Source of the DNA: Hippophae tibetana
Taxonomy: Eukaryota; Streptophyta; Magnoliopsida; Rosales; Elaeagnaceae
DNA: 64,000 nucleotides
Direction of reading: 5' to 3'
NCBI GenBank assembly: GCA_037013495.1
Contig: CM072811.1
Coordinates: 21,202,159-21,266,158 of the forward strand
A program made the translations under genes and the position numbers. Of this stretch, positions 19,826 to 30,021 are shown piece after piece; position 1 is the first letter of the stretch; every line of letters starts with the position of its first letter. The notes under the pieces are model-generated. The model did not search any database and was not told where the DNA came from. It saw nothing but the letters and a program-made list of their open reading frames with translations.

Positions 19826-20580
19826 ACTCTCCCTCAGCACCAACTCTCTTAAAATGCAAGGAAAGAAAATGATGGTAGTTTGTCAATGCTCTCCCTTGAT
19901 AATAGCTCTATCATTTTATAATTCTATTTTGTAGTTTTCGACTCCTTCATAATGGCCTTATATTGGTTAACATTGTTCTGTAAAATAAATCTTTACTTTT
20001 CTCCTTTATCTCCTTTAACTTGACAAATTAACTTTAAACAATACAATATTTTTCCTTCAAATGTAAATGATAGCCCACGTACCTTGTTTTAATTATTATT
20101 CTAATCGCTTTCTAGAATTGTTATTTTCTTATTGTCCTCCATGCAATGTTGTTACTCTCATATTCAATAGGCCAATTTTTGCCAACCACCAATACAATTG
20201 GATTACTCTCACTCATTTCTCCAACATTTATATTTTCATTTTGTACCTCTTGTTCTTTGTTGAGAGATTGCTCCCATCATTCCACTCTTCTAACTTTCTT
20301 CTTCTTCTTCCCCCTCTTTATTTTTTCAACTCATAGAATACATTAGATATAATAAAAGATTTTCTTAAATCTTCATTTTTAGTCACTCTTGCAATGATAT
20401 CCCATGCTTTCTTTGGTGTCACTAATTCTTGTATTTTGAAGAGCAAGCTCTTAAGCATGAGACTTCTTATCAAATCTAAATCTTTATTTTCTTTGAACTT
20501 CCAATAATGATATGCTTTTGTATCTTATTGTAGAGGTGGTACAATCTCATTGCTCTAAATAATATCATTAAAATTGTATG
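19826..20580 (-). mobile_element. Internally deleted copia relic: gag fragment and polypurine tract
   Basis: On the minus strand, 20580-20340 encodes a copia gag fragment. Below it, at about 19840-19826, the minus strand reads GCTGAGGGAGAGTGTCGAAGG, like a copia polypurine tract joined to an LTR beginning TGTCGAAGG (quoted as adjoining motifs). Between them no pol domain was recognised, so the element appears largely deleted. Limits are tentative. Confidence 0.4.
20340..20580 (-). pseudogene. Copia gag fragment
   Basis: The minus strand encodes AYHYWKFKENKDLDLIRSL, MLKSLLFKIQELVTPKKAW and DIIARVTKNEDLRK. These match the W-K-x-x-D-x-x-A, ISxLxDxxxxxV and A-K-E-A-W blocks of copia gag (UBN2/retrotran_gag families). 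A stop lies before KAYHYWK. No zinc knuckle was found. Orientation is opposite to the copia gag at 22060-22540. Confidence 0.6.
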
Positions 20581-21299
20581 GTTTATGAGTGTTGACGACA
20601 TTCATGAACAAACTATTTAAATATAATTTAGTTTCTAGGCATATTTTTCAAGATCACTACTCAAATTGAAGAAACTATCAAGCTTCAAATGAACATATTT
20701 TAGGTATACTTCTACTCCTATGCACGTTAAAATTCATATTAGATGCATAAGAACTTTTAGTATATATACACTTAATCAATCGAGAAATGACTAAATTGAT
20801 CGATAAAGTAATAACTAAATCAATCTAAGTCCTCTCAAAATTAATTTTATTATGGGGGTAGATCGATCAAAGTTTTTGGCTCGATAAATTGAAGAATGCA
20901 TCGATTAAGAATCAATCACATTTGATATACCTGGTCTTAGGTTTTTATTAATCATCGCTTGGATCAATTGGAAATAATTTTGATTAATAAACCTTATTCG
21001 TTCGACTCATCGAGCTCGGTCTTGATAGATTGAGCGATGAAGACTTCAACTTTAACCTAATTATTTATTTGAGGAAAATATTTCAATTACCATGCATATT
21101 GTGCCTTTATTTACTACTCTATGAATTGTTTAATGAACAGATTTGTAATTGGAATTTAACCTAGCATTAAGGCTTCAATACTTTTATATTTAAATAACCT
21201 AACTCCTCTTATTTTCTTTAGCTACAATAGCATTAATATTTTATCTTAAGCTCTCTCTTTCAAATTGATTTGAAAAAATAAGATCATACTTCTTTAAAT
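20581..21299. other. AT-rich noncoding stretch, possibly LTR-derived
   Basis: Repeated ATCGAT-like pieces (AATTGATCGATAAAG, TAGATCGATCAAAG, GCATCGATTAAG) lie at 20790-20930. It may be the upstream part of the copia LTR that ends at 22024, but no LTR start could be placed. Confidence 0.3.
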
Positions 21300-22540
21300 T
21301 TTTTTCTTTAATTAATCTGTCAAACATTGGTGGTTGTATTTGATTAATTAATAAGTTTAATTAGTTTATGATATTTTGATTAAATGTTCATATAAATTCT
21401 TTATTTTTCTCTTGAATTATTTGATCAAATAATTATGTATGTAATATCATAATTATTTGGTTTGATTATTTATCTTTAAAGAATGTGTCTTTATTAAACT
21501 TGTGTTTAATCTACCTATTCTAGGGTTGCTAGATGATTTAATATTAAATGATATATTCTTAAATCTTCTAACTAGGATTATTCATTGTTGAATGGACACA
21601 CTTTTCACTTCTGTGGTTGTGCTAACTTTTCAAGTAATGATTGAACCAGTTCTTTTGTTTGTATGACTCAAGTTATCGGAACATTGGTTTGGATCTGAAC
21701 ACCTTTTCTTGTGAAAAATATGAAAGCAGATTGTAAGTATATTACTTGGAGGCTAATTTTAGCCTAGGTCTTGTAATTGGACTTTATTTTCATAGTGGAT
21801 AGTTAAGTGGTTCGATGGACTGATGATTTTCTTTTTGGGTTATTGTTATGACGTAGGTTTTTCTCACCTAAAATATTGTGTGTCAATTTTTATTTATTTT
21901 TTCTTTATACTTATTGCATACGATTATATGTCTGGCGCTTGTGATTTTTTTTAATTTGGTATAATTTGATTAATTACCTATTCATCCCCTCTAATTAATA
22001 AGATCTGTAACTAAAAAACTTTCAATTAATATCAGAACAAGTCACTAGATATACTTAATGTATGCCTAGGACATTTTTATGGATTATTTGAGAAAGGATT
22101 CATCTATAACCCATGTTCCCTTCCTTGATGGGCCTAACTATCCTTACTAGAAGGCTTATATGAGAGCCTTCTACATTCTATAGATGAGAATTTCTAGATT
22201 TTAGTTATTTATGGTTGGAAACCACCTACGATTACCAATAATATAATTACTCTTAAACCTAGGAATGATTGGACCGAAGACAAAATTGGTAATAATTGGA
22301 GTTAGAAAGGTATTAACGTTATCTTTAGTGCTATGTTTGTTAATGAATTTCATCCTCTCTCATTTTAATACTGCTAAACATGCTTAAGATATTTTAGAGG
22401 TTGCCTATGAAGGCACCACACAAGTTAAATGAACTAAATTTTTCATGGTTGGTACTCAATTTGAAAACCTTTAGATGAAAGAAGATGAGACTTTTTAAAA
22501 TTATATGCTAAATTATATGATAGTAGACAAAATCCAATCC
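21300..22540 (+). mobile_element. SIRE/Maximus-like copia relic: LTR end, primer site and gag
   Basis: The right end of an LTR (ending TTTCA at 22024) is followed by TAATATCAGAAC (22027-22038), a degenerate initiator-Met primer site, then a gag relic in plus orientation. No pol or 3' LTR follows; the element ends near 22545. The upstream LTR border is unknown, so 21300 is only a placeholder. Confidence 0.55.
22060..22540 (+). pseudogene. Copia gag relic (SIRE-like)
   Basis: Blocks FLDGPNYPY (W replaced by stop) KAYMRAFYIL, HFNTAKHA, DILEVAYEGTTQVK and GTQFENL with MKEDETF can be read across several stops. They match the FDGxNYxYWKxRMRAFL, AKEAWDILxVxHEGTxxVK and F-E-x-x-x-M-x-E-D-E-T-F signature of SIRE/Maximus copia gag. 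At least five in-frame stops are present. Confidence 0.75.
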
Positions 22541-22942
22541 TATTATTCAAAGTAATATAGATTTAATATTAAGAATTTATTTTAATATATATAATTCTAT
22601 TTTTATTAATCACTATTTTGAATTTATAATAACCATCTACTTATCACACTAATAGATTAATATTAATTTTGAAAAGAAAAAAGAGAGTAACTTTGGTAGA
22701 TATAACTACGATACCAATTATTTAAGGATAAATTAAATGATCATTCATCCATAAGCTACAAGCATTTTACTGATCAGACCTTGTTCAATCTTTGTTGCAT
22801 GGATAACGAGATTCAAAGGAAAACACATGCATAGTATATTTCATATTTTGGATTATTTTTTGGGATTGAAAAGTCGAACAAAGAGAATAAATTCCCTAAT
22901 ACTCAGAGTGATAAATTGATCACATGATGATTGTATCTTATA

Positions 22943-23057
22943 ACAACTTAATTAATTCTTACTCTAAATAACCAGACAACCTAGCTACCCAGAGAAATAT
23001 TTTTCCCCATCTCCCTATCATTTTCTTGAAGTAATTAAATAATTTACAATCATGGAC
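22943..23057 (+). repeat. Dispersed repeat, copy 2
   Basis: Second copy of 17511-17632, same orientation. It lies 1.0 kb downstream of the AP2/ERF gene stop. Confidence 0.75.
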
Positions 23058-23162
23058 TTTTGAAGTTCTAACTCACTATATCACTTGAGTTTAAAAATAA
23101 AAATTAATTTATCTTATCTATCTTATTTTTTATTTAGTATCCCTAATATACTCGTAAGATAA

Positions 23163-23264
23163 TATTATTTATTATATTTAATATTATCACATCTTATCTT
23201 ATTTATATTTTAGTATTATTTATTATATTTAATATTATCACATCTTATCTTATTTATATTTTAG
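23163..23264 (+). repeat. 51-bp tandem duplication
   Basis: The unit starting TATTATTTATTATATTTAAT and ending TTATATTTTAG occurs twice without visible change, at 23163-23213 and 23214-23264. The identity suggests a recent event. Confidence 0.9.
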
Positions 23265-23276
23265 TTCTAATAGAGC

Positions 23277-23278
<2 letters not shown>

Positions 23279-23333
<55 letters not shown>
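23279..23333. repeat. (AT)n microsatellite, about 27 units
   Basis: Uninterrupted AT dinucleotide run of about 55 bp. This is the longest microsatellite in the window and likely to be length-polymorphic. Confidence 0.95.
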
Positions 23334-23336
<3 letters not shown>

Positions 23337-24072
23337 CATTTTTACATTTTAAATAATAATGTAGCATATTTTCTTATATATTAACATTTAATCTCAATTT
23401 ACATTTCTACTTTAAGTGTGCGATGATTAGATGATATATTATCGTGATTCACTGAAATTAATCTTAAATTTTTTTTAAGACATTTTTTAGATAACCGAAA
23501 GATTTTTGTATATAATGGGACATTAATATGCAATAGAACGAATTTATGTTTACTCTTTACTTTTATAAAAAAAAGTGAATAGATATAAGAATAATATAAA
23601 CTACTAATATTGTAAAGACATGTTATATATAAAAAAAAAATTCCCCGTATAGTCACGTAAACAATATAAACTCTTATGTGATATAAAACAGACTTAAACT
23701 TTAAGTCTATAGATTAATTAATTAACGAATTTAATAACATTACATAAAAATACAATTAATTTAAAAGACAACATAAAAATAATTACACAAAATAAATTTA
23801 TAACACTATGTGATCACAAAATAATTCCCCATATAATTTTTATTAAATAAAAGCTTCCTTCATAGTACCTTTTATTTAGACACTTTTCAAGTTGCTATAG
23901 ACATTTAACCCCATTAATTCAATATTATTAAATAATTATTTTATTATCATATATTTAGAAGTATTATTTTATATAATTTATAAAAAAAAAAGTAAAAAAA
24001 AAAATATAGATCCAATAGTATTTGTAAGCATAAATTCAGCACACCAGCCACACGAAAAACACCTTATTATAT
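23334..24072. other. AT-rich region downstream of the AP2/ERF gene
   Basis: This region must hold the 3' UTR and terminator of the minus-strand AP2/ERF gene near its upper end. No specific polyadenylation signal stands out. The small open frame at 23399-23656 has no recognised motif. Confidence 0.4.
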
Positions 24073-24714
24073 TCATGACATGAAAGGAGCCTCAGAACAA
24101 CCCTCTATCTGCCAATAAGAAGCATTAGCTTCATCAGCAAACGACGTCGTCAAGTACCCAAAGCAAGTTGTAGCACTGTTCCAATAACAATCACTAGTAC
24201 TATTGATAAGCTCTGGCAATTCAATCTCACCCCAGAAGTCATCACCACCACCACCAGTACTACTACAACCCTTAAATACAATGTCGTCATTATTATCATT
24301 ATAATTGTTATTACTGGACTTCATCATCATATGGGCAGCTTTGGCAGCAGCAGCTTGAATGTCTTTAGGTGTTGAACTCGAAGGTCTAGGCAAATTTTCT
24401 ACTTCGTCAGGGAAGTTGAGCTGTGATTTTAGACCCTTCAAGCAATAAGAAGCTACATCATATGCTCTAGCTGCCATTTCAGGCACTGCAAATGAACCTA
24501 ACCATATGCGCCTATTTTTACGCGGTTCTCTTATTTCTGACACCCATTTACCCCACTGCCGCTTCCTCACACCCCGGTAAACCGGGTGGCGTGTCCCAAC
24601 GCGTTGCTTTGTTTCTGTTTTGCGCTGGGTTTGTGGAGAAGCAGCAGTAGGGGTAGAGGAAGCAGTGAGAGAACTAATTAGATGGTCGTCTTCATTGTAA
24701 GGTGTTTTCCCCAT
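24073..24714 (-). CDS. DREB-type AP2/ERF transcription factor
   Basis: Intact single-exon gene for a 213-residue nuclear transcription factor. Residues 43-102 form one AP2/ERF DNA-binding domain: [22 protein letters not shown], with the recognition sheet R-G-V-R, W-G-K-W, then [15 protein letters not shown] and LNFP (motif pieces). The WVSEIREPR form and the following PRP-x-S/[14 protein letters not shown] motif (about 109-127) are typical of DREB subfamily group A-4 (TINY-like). That group binds DRE/CRT or related GCC-like elements in stress and growth responses. The N-terminus is Ser/Thr/Lys-rich. The C-terminus has Asn and Gly runs and an acidic [13 protein letters not shown] stretch that may activate transcription. 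The start ATG is followed by GGG ([10 protein letters not shown]), and no in-frame upstream extension of the family is expected. No stop, frameshift or intron interrupts it. Neighbours are repeats, not co-regulated genes. The exact target and stress response cannot be read from sequence. Confidence 0.93.
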   Translation of the reverse strand: MGKTPYNEDDHLISSLTASSTPTAASPQTQRKTETKQRVGTRHPVYRGVRKRQWGKWVSEIREPRKNRRIWLGSFAVPEMAARAYDVASYCLKGLKSQLNFPDEVENLPRPSSSTPKDIQAAAAKAAHMMMKSSNNNYNDNNDDIVFKGCSSTGGGGDDFWGEIELPELINSTSDCYWNSATTCFGYLTTSFADEANASYWQIEGCSEAPFMS

Positions 24715-24753
24715 TTACATATGGGAACTTGCTTGATGTATTATCGTAAACAA

Positions 24754-24761
24754 TTTATATA
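24754..24761 (-). promoter_or_regulatory. Candidate TATA box of the AP2/ERF gene
   Basis: The minus strand reads TATATAAA about 40 bases upstream of the ATG. That would leave a very short 5' UTR. Other TA-rich sites further up (24857-24880, 24905-24915) are alternatives, so this is a weak call. Confidence 0.3.
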
Positions 24762-24856
24762 ATATATTCATTTTACGCTGAGTACTTTGTGAAAGTTGTG
24801 TAAAAATATCAACCTAATAATAATTACCCGTTGAAAAAGTGAAAAATGAATATTAG

Positions 24857-24901
<45 letters not shown>
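24857..24901. repeat. Compound (AT)n(AG)n microsatellite upstream of the AP2/ERF gene
   Basis: About eleven AT units (24857-24879) run directly into about eleven AG units (to 24901), 143-190 bp upstream of the AP2/ERF start codon. On the gene strand this is CT repeat followed by TA repeat. CT/GA runs are frequent in plant promoters and 5' UTRs. Confidence 0.9.
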
Positions 24902-27104
24902 ATACGTGTATATATATGACTGTCATTTTTAAATTAGGAAAATTTGGTATTTTTATTTTAGTTTCCTTTAATTTCATAAAATTAATATAAAATTTTATTT
25001 TAATTATTAATTTAAACATTAATTTGACTAAATTTTATCGTGTACTAATCATGTTATTAAATTTGTGAAAATATTTAGTATTTATTTTATGAAAATAATA
25101 TGATATATGTAATCCACTAATAAATTACCGGATGTATGTACTCATGCATACAAAACCCTTTATACCCTTCACCCTTTTATTTTTTACCCTTTCATTAATT
25201 TTGAATACATAATCAAAATTTTATTTTCATATATATTTTTTACACGTTCAAAACAAAAAGACCTTTTTAGCCCTAACAACTCTTTCAACAAACAGCTCCG
25301 GTGAACGATGTTACATCTTCAAATAAAGTGTTGAACCATGGAAATTTTTTTATGGGCATTTATTTATTCATTTGTGAGTCCCCTCATTACTTTAGACTGA
25401 AAAGTAGAAAAGTGATCGTAGCTCTGAAAACTCTAGAAATAGACAATTATCAGAGCTTTGACGAACCATGCTATACCTGCAAGAATACTAATCTTGAATA
25501 TGTATTCATTGTTTATCATATCTTCAATTTTGAGTTTACAATTACTAAAAAAACAAACTTACGCCATGGAACAAATAGAAACGTGTATATAATAAATGGA
25601 GAAATTATTATAAAATCAGAATATAATTTAACCCAAGTAAATTAATCTTTAAACATATTATTAAAAAAATCCTTAACCATTAATTTCTTCTAATGTAGTT
25701 CCAAAATTTTAAATTTTTATAAATTTATTTTATTTTATTATTAATTTTACAATAGATGTTAAAATTAAAAATTATATAAATATAATTGTTTTAATAATTA
25801 CATATGGAGTATGTGTGATTATGTTTAATTAAAGTTAAACTCTTAACCATTTTTTTAATAAATTATTCAAAGTTAACCATTTTACTATATGTGTGTGGTT
25901 TGTATTTAATTTTTATTTTCTTCATTTTTTAAATTAAGTTTTAACATACATTTAGTTTCTAAAATTTTTAAAATATATGTTTTATTCTTTTAATTTTGAA
26001 AAAAGTCACCAATTAAGCACCAATTAATCATGTAATAATAAAAAATAATATTTTAATAAATAAATTATTAAAATAATATTATTTTTTCTTAATTAATATG
26101 ATCGATTATAAACACCTCTTTTAATACGAAGGACTAAACAATATTAATTTTATAATATGTGATAATTTTACGACGCTTTTTCTATGTTTTAATTTTATGT
26201 GAATTTATTTATTTACATTTTATAATTTTTATGCCTTTATTTTAAAAGAAAATAAAAAATGATTATTTATTATTATTTATTTAATATTAAAAAATAAAAA
26301 ACATAAATGTTATCTTAATATTGAAGGTTTCTCTAAACTTGGAAGAATATTATAAATATTATTGTAAAACTGCTATCTTTAACTTGTATTAAAAATGAAA
26401 GACAAGCATATTTGATATATTTTTTTAAAATATTTATAAAGAAAATACAAATATTGATAGTATTGTTTATGTTTTCCCGTACAAAGTAAAAAGATTTTAA
26501 CCCTGCTTTCTTGTGAGTTAAGAGTACAATTGCAAATTTGCAATCTTTAATCAATTAGGAAATTAGGATAAAAGTAATAATTCCCATCAATCATAAAAGA
26601 AGATGCATGATATGTTTAAAAAAATGGTTAAATAAAATATATAAAATTGTATGAGATAATCAAATCTTTATGTAATGCTTTTTTATTATGACTTATTATT
26701 TTCGAAATTATATGTTCTAAAATATATTTTTTACACATATGTACAAAAATATAAAGATGACTCAACAAACCATTATCAAAATAACAATAAATCATTAAGA
26801 AACATTTTGAATTATAGATGTAATTTAAAAGCTTGTATTTAAATAATGTTTTTAAATATTTATTTAATTTGTAAATATAAATTAATTAGAGGTTAAAAAT
26901 AAGAAATGGTGTAGAAATTTTCTACTAAAAACATTTAACAAAAAAAAAGGCAAAGAGATAAAGATAAGGCGGCTAGTGCTTGACTAATTTCGTGATAAGG
27001 ATTATAAACAATAAATAAAATAATTATCAAATGGCCTTAGTTTTTAGTTATGAAAATATGAACTATTTAGTAATTTTGTTATTTTTATAATAATAATAAT
27101 AATA

Positions 27105-27137
<33 letters not shown>

Positions 27138-27926
27138 GTTAACATATATTCGTGAGTCTTAATATTCTTAATTCAAGGTTTGAAAAAATTAAAAGAACTC
27201 GTTAACCTATTTTAGATTGAAAATGTAATTTAAGATCCTCACACGTTAAAATATAAGATACACAAATATATTTTAAAAGAGTATAAAATATAAAAAAACA
27301 TGAATATATTTTAATAATAATAATAATAATCACGAAGAGGATGAGAAAGATAGTACACAAATAATTATTTTTTATTTTTATTATTTATTAGTCATCGATA
27401 TCAATCTGTGTCAGATTACGTTTTTGAAAAGCTAGCTGCCTTCTAGTACATTTAATGCTTGACATATCTCTGGGTAATATGATAGCTCAAATTTATCATC
27501 TCTAAATATTTTTTGATATAAAATTTTTAAGTTTTTGAAGATGTGAGAAAAATAAAATAAAAACTATAATTTGTCTTTATATTATATATATTTTTCATAT
27601 AAAAATGATTAAATAGCTGTAAAAATTAACTACTGAATGGAGTGCTCTAATTAAAATAAAAAATAAAAAACATGTGCAATAACTCATCCATAAAATAAAA
27701 GAACATTGCCCTACTAATTTAATTAGTTAATTGCAGCTTAAATTTGTATTAGGAAATTGTTCCATCAACATGATTAACGTGATAAAGACATGATTTATAT
27801 TAATTCTCACAACAACCATTTCAATTAAGCATTAAGTATAATCACTTATGTCTGCCCTAGAGATAGTGGAAAAATTGACTTATAAAGTAAGGACGTTCAT
27901 GAATCTATGTAAAGAAGCTAGCATAT
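24902..27926. other. AT-rich noncoding region upstream of the AP2/ERF gene
   Basis: It presumably contains distal promoter sequence of the AP2/ERF gene in its lower part. No other gene is recognised; a 114-codon open frame at 25301-25645 has no familiar motif. Trinucleotide runs occur at 27087-27137 and 27312-27330. Confidence 0.4.
27087..27137. repeat. Palindromic (ATA)n(TTA)n microsatellite
   Basis: About six TAA-type units are followed directly by about nine ATT-type units, giving an inverted-repeat microsatellite able to fold on itself. Confidence 0.85.
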
Positions 27927-28570
27927 TGTCACGACCTTATTTTTCAAGTAGCGATCGTGCGGCACTTAGCACGGTCCGTTGCACTAAGCCTGTCTTTCAA
28001 CCCGAATGTAACTCCAAAGAGAATAGAAAGAGAGTTTGCAAAGAATGCTTTGTATTGCTCTAGAGAGCGTTTATCTTACAATTTTCCAAGATTTCCCAAG
28101 ATTAATACAAATGAAGACCAATGGGTCTATTTATAGTGTGACTTTAAGCTTAAGGCTATCCACCACTTTCTAGATTCTTCTAGCTTCTAGAATATACAAG
28201 AGAGTTCTTGTTTTATGTACACTATGCCATAAGGGTCTAGGACCTTCTAGCCAACTCTAGAATCTTCTAGGTTTGTCTAGTTCCTTCATGCACCTTCCGG
28301 GATGTTCCGCAAGCTTCCAGCGGCTTTTACATCCTTCCCGAACCATCCGACACGTTCTAGAACATTCTAGCCCATTCTAGCCCATTCTAGCACCCTCCAG
28401 CGTGCTCTAGAATATTCTAGGGTCTTCAAGCTTGAGTTGAGTCCGTCCAACTCTAGCTCTTTCTAGACATCTCTAGGCAACTCTAGAACTTTCCATGTAG
28501 AATAGTCTAGATCCTTTAGGCAACCATCATTTGTTTGGATTTTTAGGGACAATTTGAGCGGGACGTGACA
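27927..28570 (-). repeat. Chromovirus 3' LTR (644 bp)
   Basis: Bounded by TGTCACGACC and GGACGTGACA. It contains an extra CATTCTAGCC copy compared with the other LTR. A TATA-like CTATAAATAG on the minus strand lies at 28127-28136. The U3 side carries many TTCTAG/CTAGAA motifs. Confidence 0.93.
28185..28493. promoter_or_regulatory. Cluster of heat-shock-element-like motifs in U3 (3' LTR)
   Basis: TTCTAGAA (28185-28192), GAATCTTC (28260-28267), TTCTAGAACATTC (28355-28367), GAATATTC (28410-28417) and GAACTTTC (28486-28493) all fit alternating nGAAn/nTTCn units. The one at 28355 is a three-unit match. All lie upstream of the LTR TATA motif in the element's transcription direction. Heat-shock factor binding is an inference from pattern only. 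Confidence 0.55.
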
Positions 28571-28581
28571 CCCTCCCCCAC
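28571..28581 (-). promoter_or_regulatory. Polypurine tract of the chromovirus
   Basis: The minus strand reads GTGGGGGAGGG immediately before the 3' LTR TG, as required for plus-strand priming. Confidence 0.85.
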
Positions 28582-30021
28582 TCAAGTTCGCGACGCCCTC
28601 GTCGCGCCTTCAAGCTTGAACCTTTCTATTTCATCTTTGAATTTCCACAAAGAATCCTCTGGTTCTCAGCTTACTTCTACATCCGGAGCGTTCTTCCATT
28701 TGACCAAGTATTCTCGATAACTTGGTACACCTCTACGCCGGATCAGGCGATCCGTCAAGATTGAGTCCACTTTCCTGTCAAAGGAGGTTACTACTGCGGT
28801 AGGCGCCCTTTTGGATTCTCCTCGACTCATGTCTTCCTTGTCTCCATGATAAGGTTTTAGCATGCTTACATGGAAGACCGGATAAGTTTTGAGCTTTGGA
28901 GGGAGTTGCAGCTTGTACGACACCTTACCAACTTTCTTGAGGACTGGAAATGGTCCTTCATACTTCCGTACCAACCCCTTATGAACCTTCCGCAAGGACT
29001 TGAATTGTTGGGGCAATAGTTTTACAAGGACCAAATCGCCTTCATGAAATTCCACCATCCTCCTTTTCTTGTCAGCCCATTTCTTCATCTTCTTAGACGC
29101 CTTGTTCAAATAGGCTCGGGCCAACTCCGCTTGTTCGTGCCAGGCCTTGGCAAATTTGAAGGCAGCATGGCTCTTCCCTTCATAACTCGTAGCCAAGGCA
29201 TGGGGAGTCATGGGTTGTTGCCCCATGACGATCTCAAAGGGACTCTTCGCGGTAGACTCGCTCCGTTGTAAATTGTAAGAGAATTGGGCTAAATCTAACA
29301 ACTTCGCCCAATCCCGTTGATTAGCACTCACAAAGTGCCTGAGATATAACTCCGGCAACGCATTGGCACGCTCCGTTTGTCCGTCACTTTGTGGGTGAAA
29401 GCTTGTGGAGAAATTCAAGTCTGATCCCAGCAGCTTGAATAGTTCCGTCCAAAATTTCCCCGTGAATCGTGGGTCTCGGTCACTCACGATATTGGAAGGA
29501 ATTCCCCAATGCTTCACAACATTCTTGAGGAACAAACGTGTCGTCTCATCTGCCGTGCAGTTCGTTGAGGCAGGTATGAATGTTGCATATTTTCTGAAGC
29601 GGTCAATGACGACAATGATACTGCCAAAGCCCTCAGATTTTGGCAAGCAAGTAATGAAATCTATTGAGACACTTTCCCATGGTCTCTCTGGAATAGGGAG
29701 CGGTTCCAACAACCCTCCGGGCGCATGCTGCTCTATCTTGTCCTGTTGGCACACAAGACAAGTCCATACATAAGCTTCCACATCGTCCCGAAGTTGAGGC
29801 CAATAGTAGATCGACTTGATCAAAGCAAGGGTGCGCCTCATTTCTGGGTGTCCTGCCCATAGGGAATCATGGCACTTCTTAATAAGCTCTTTCCTTAAGC
29901 TCCCCCATTTTGGCACGAAGATTCGATTCTGCTTGGCATAGAGTAGTCCGTCACTCAACCAAAATCGTCTCGTCTTTCCTTTCCTTGATGAGGGCAAGGA
30001 GGTTTTGAGCAAGGGCATCAT
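28582..30021 (-). pseudogene. Chromovirus integrase with chromodomain (one premature stop)
   Basis: Encodes the end of the RNase H/integrase linker (LSDGLLYAKQNRIFVP) and the HHCC zinc domain (H-x-G-H, then C-x2-C in WTCLVCQQDK). The integrase core follows: Asp in SIDFIT, Asp in VSDRDPRF, Glu in GQTERAN. Then come a GPF module (KYEGPFPVLKKVG, HVSMLKPY) and a chromodomain (VDSILTDRLI, YLVKWKNAP). The frame is open from 30021 to a TGA at 28666-28668. That codon stands where the family has Trp, and the original C-terminus (EPEDSLWKF, DEIERF) continues in frame to a TGA at 28582-28584. Upstream, a 1-base change around 29970-29990 shifts this frame relative to the gag-protease frame. Catalytic residues are intact. 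The chromodomain is thought to steer insertion by reading histone marks. Confidence 0.9.

Noticed and set aside
20067-20346. Two overlapping plus-strand open frames rich in Phe, Leu and Ser
   Set aside because: They lie antisense beside a copia gag relic in pyrimidine-rich DNA; hydrophobic composition is expected from T-rich sequence.
25301-25645. 114-codon open frame upstream of the AP2/ERF gene
   Set aside because: No recognised motif, composition like the surrounding AT-rich DNA, no splice or promoter context. A protein search or transcript could revive it.
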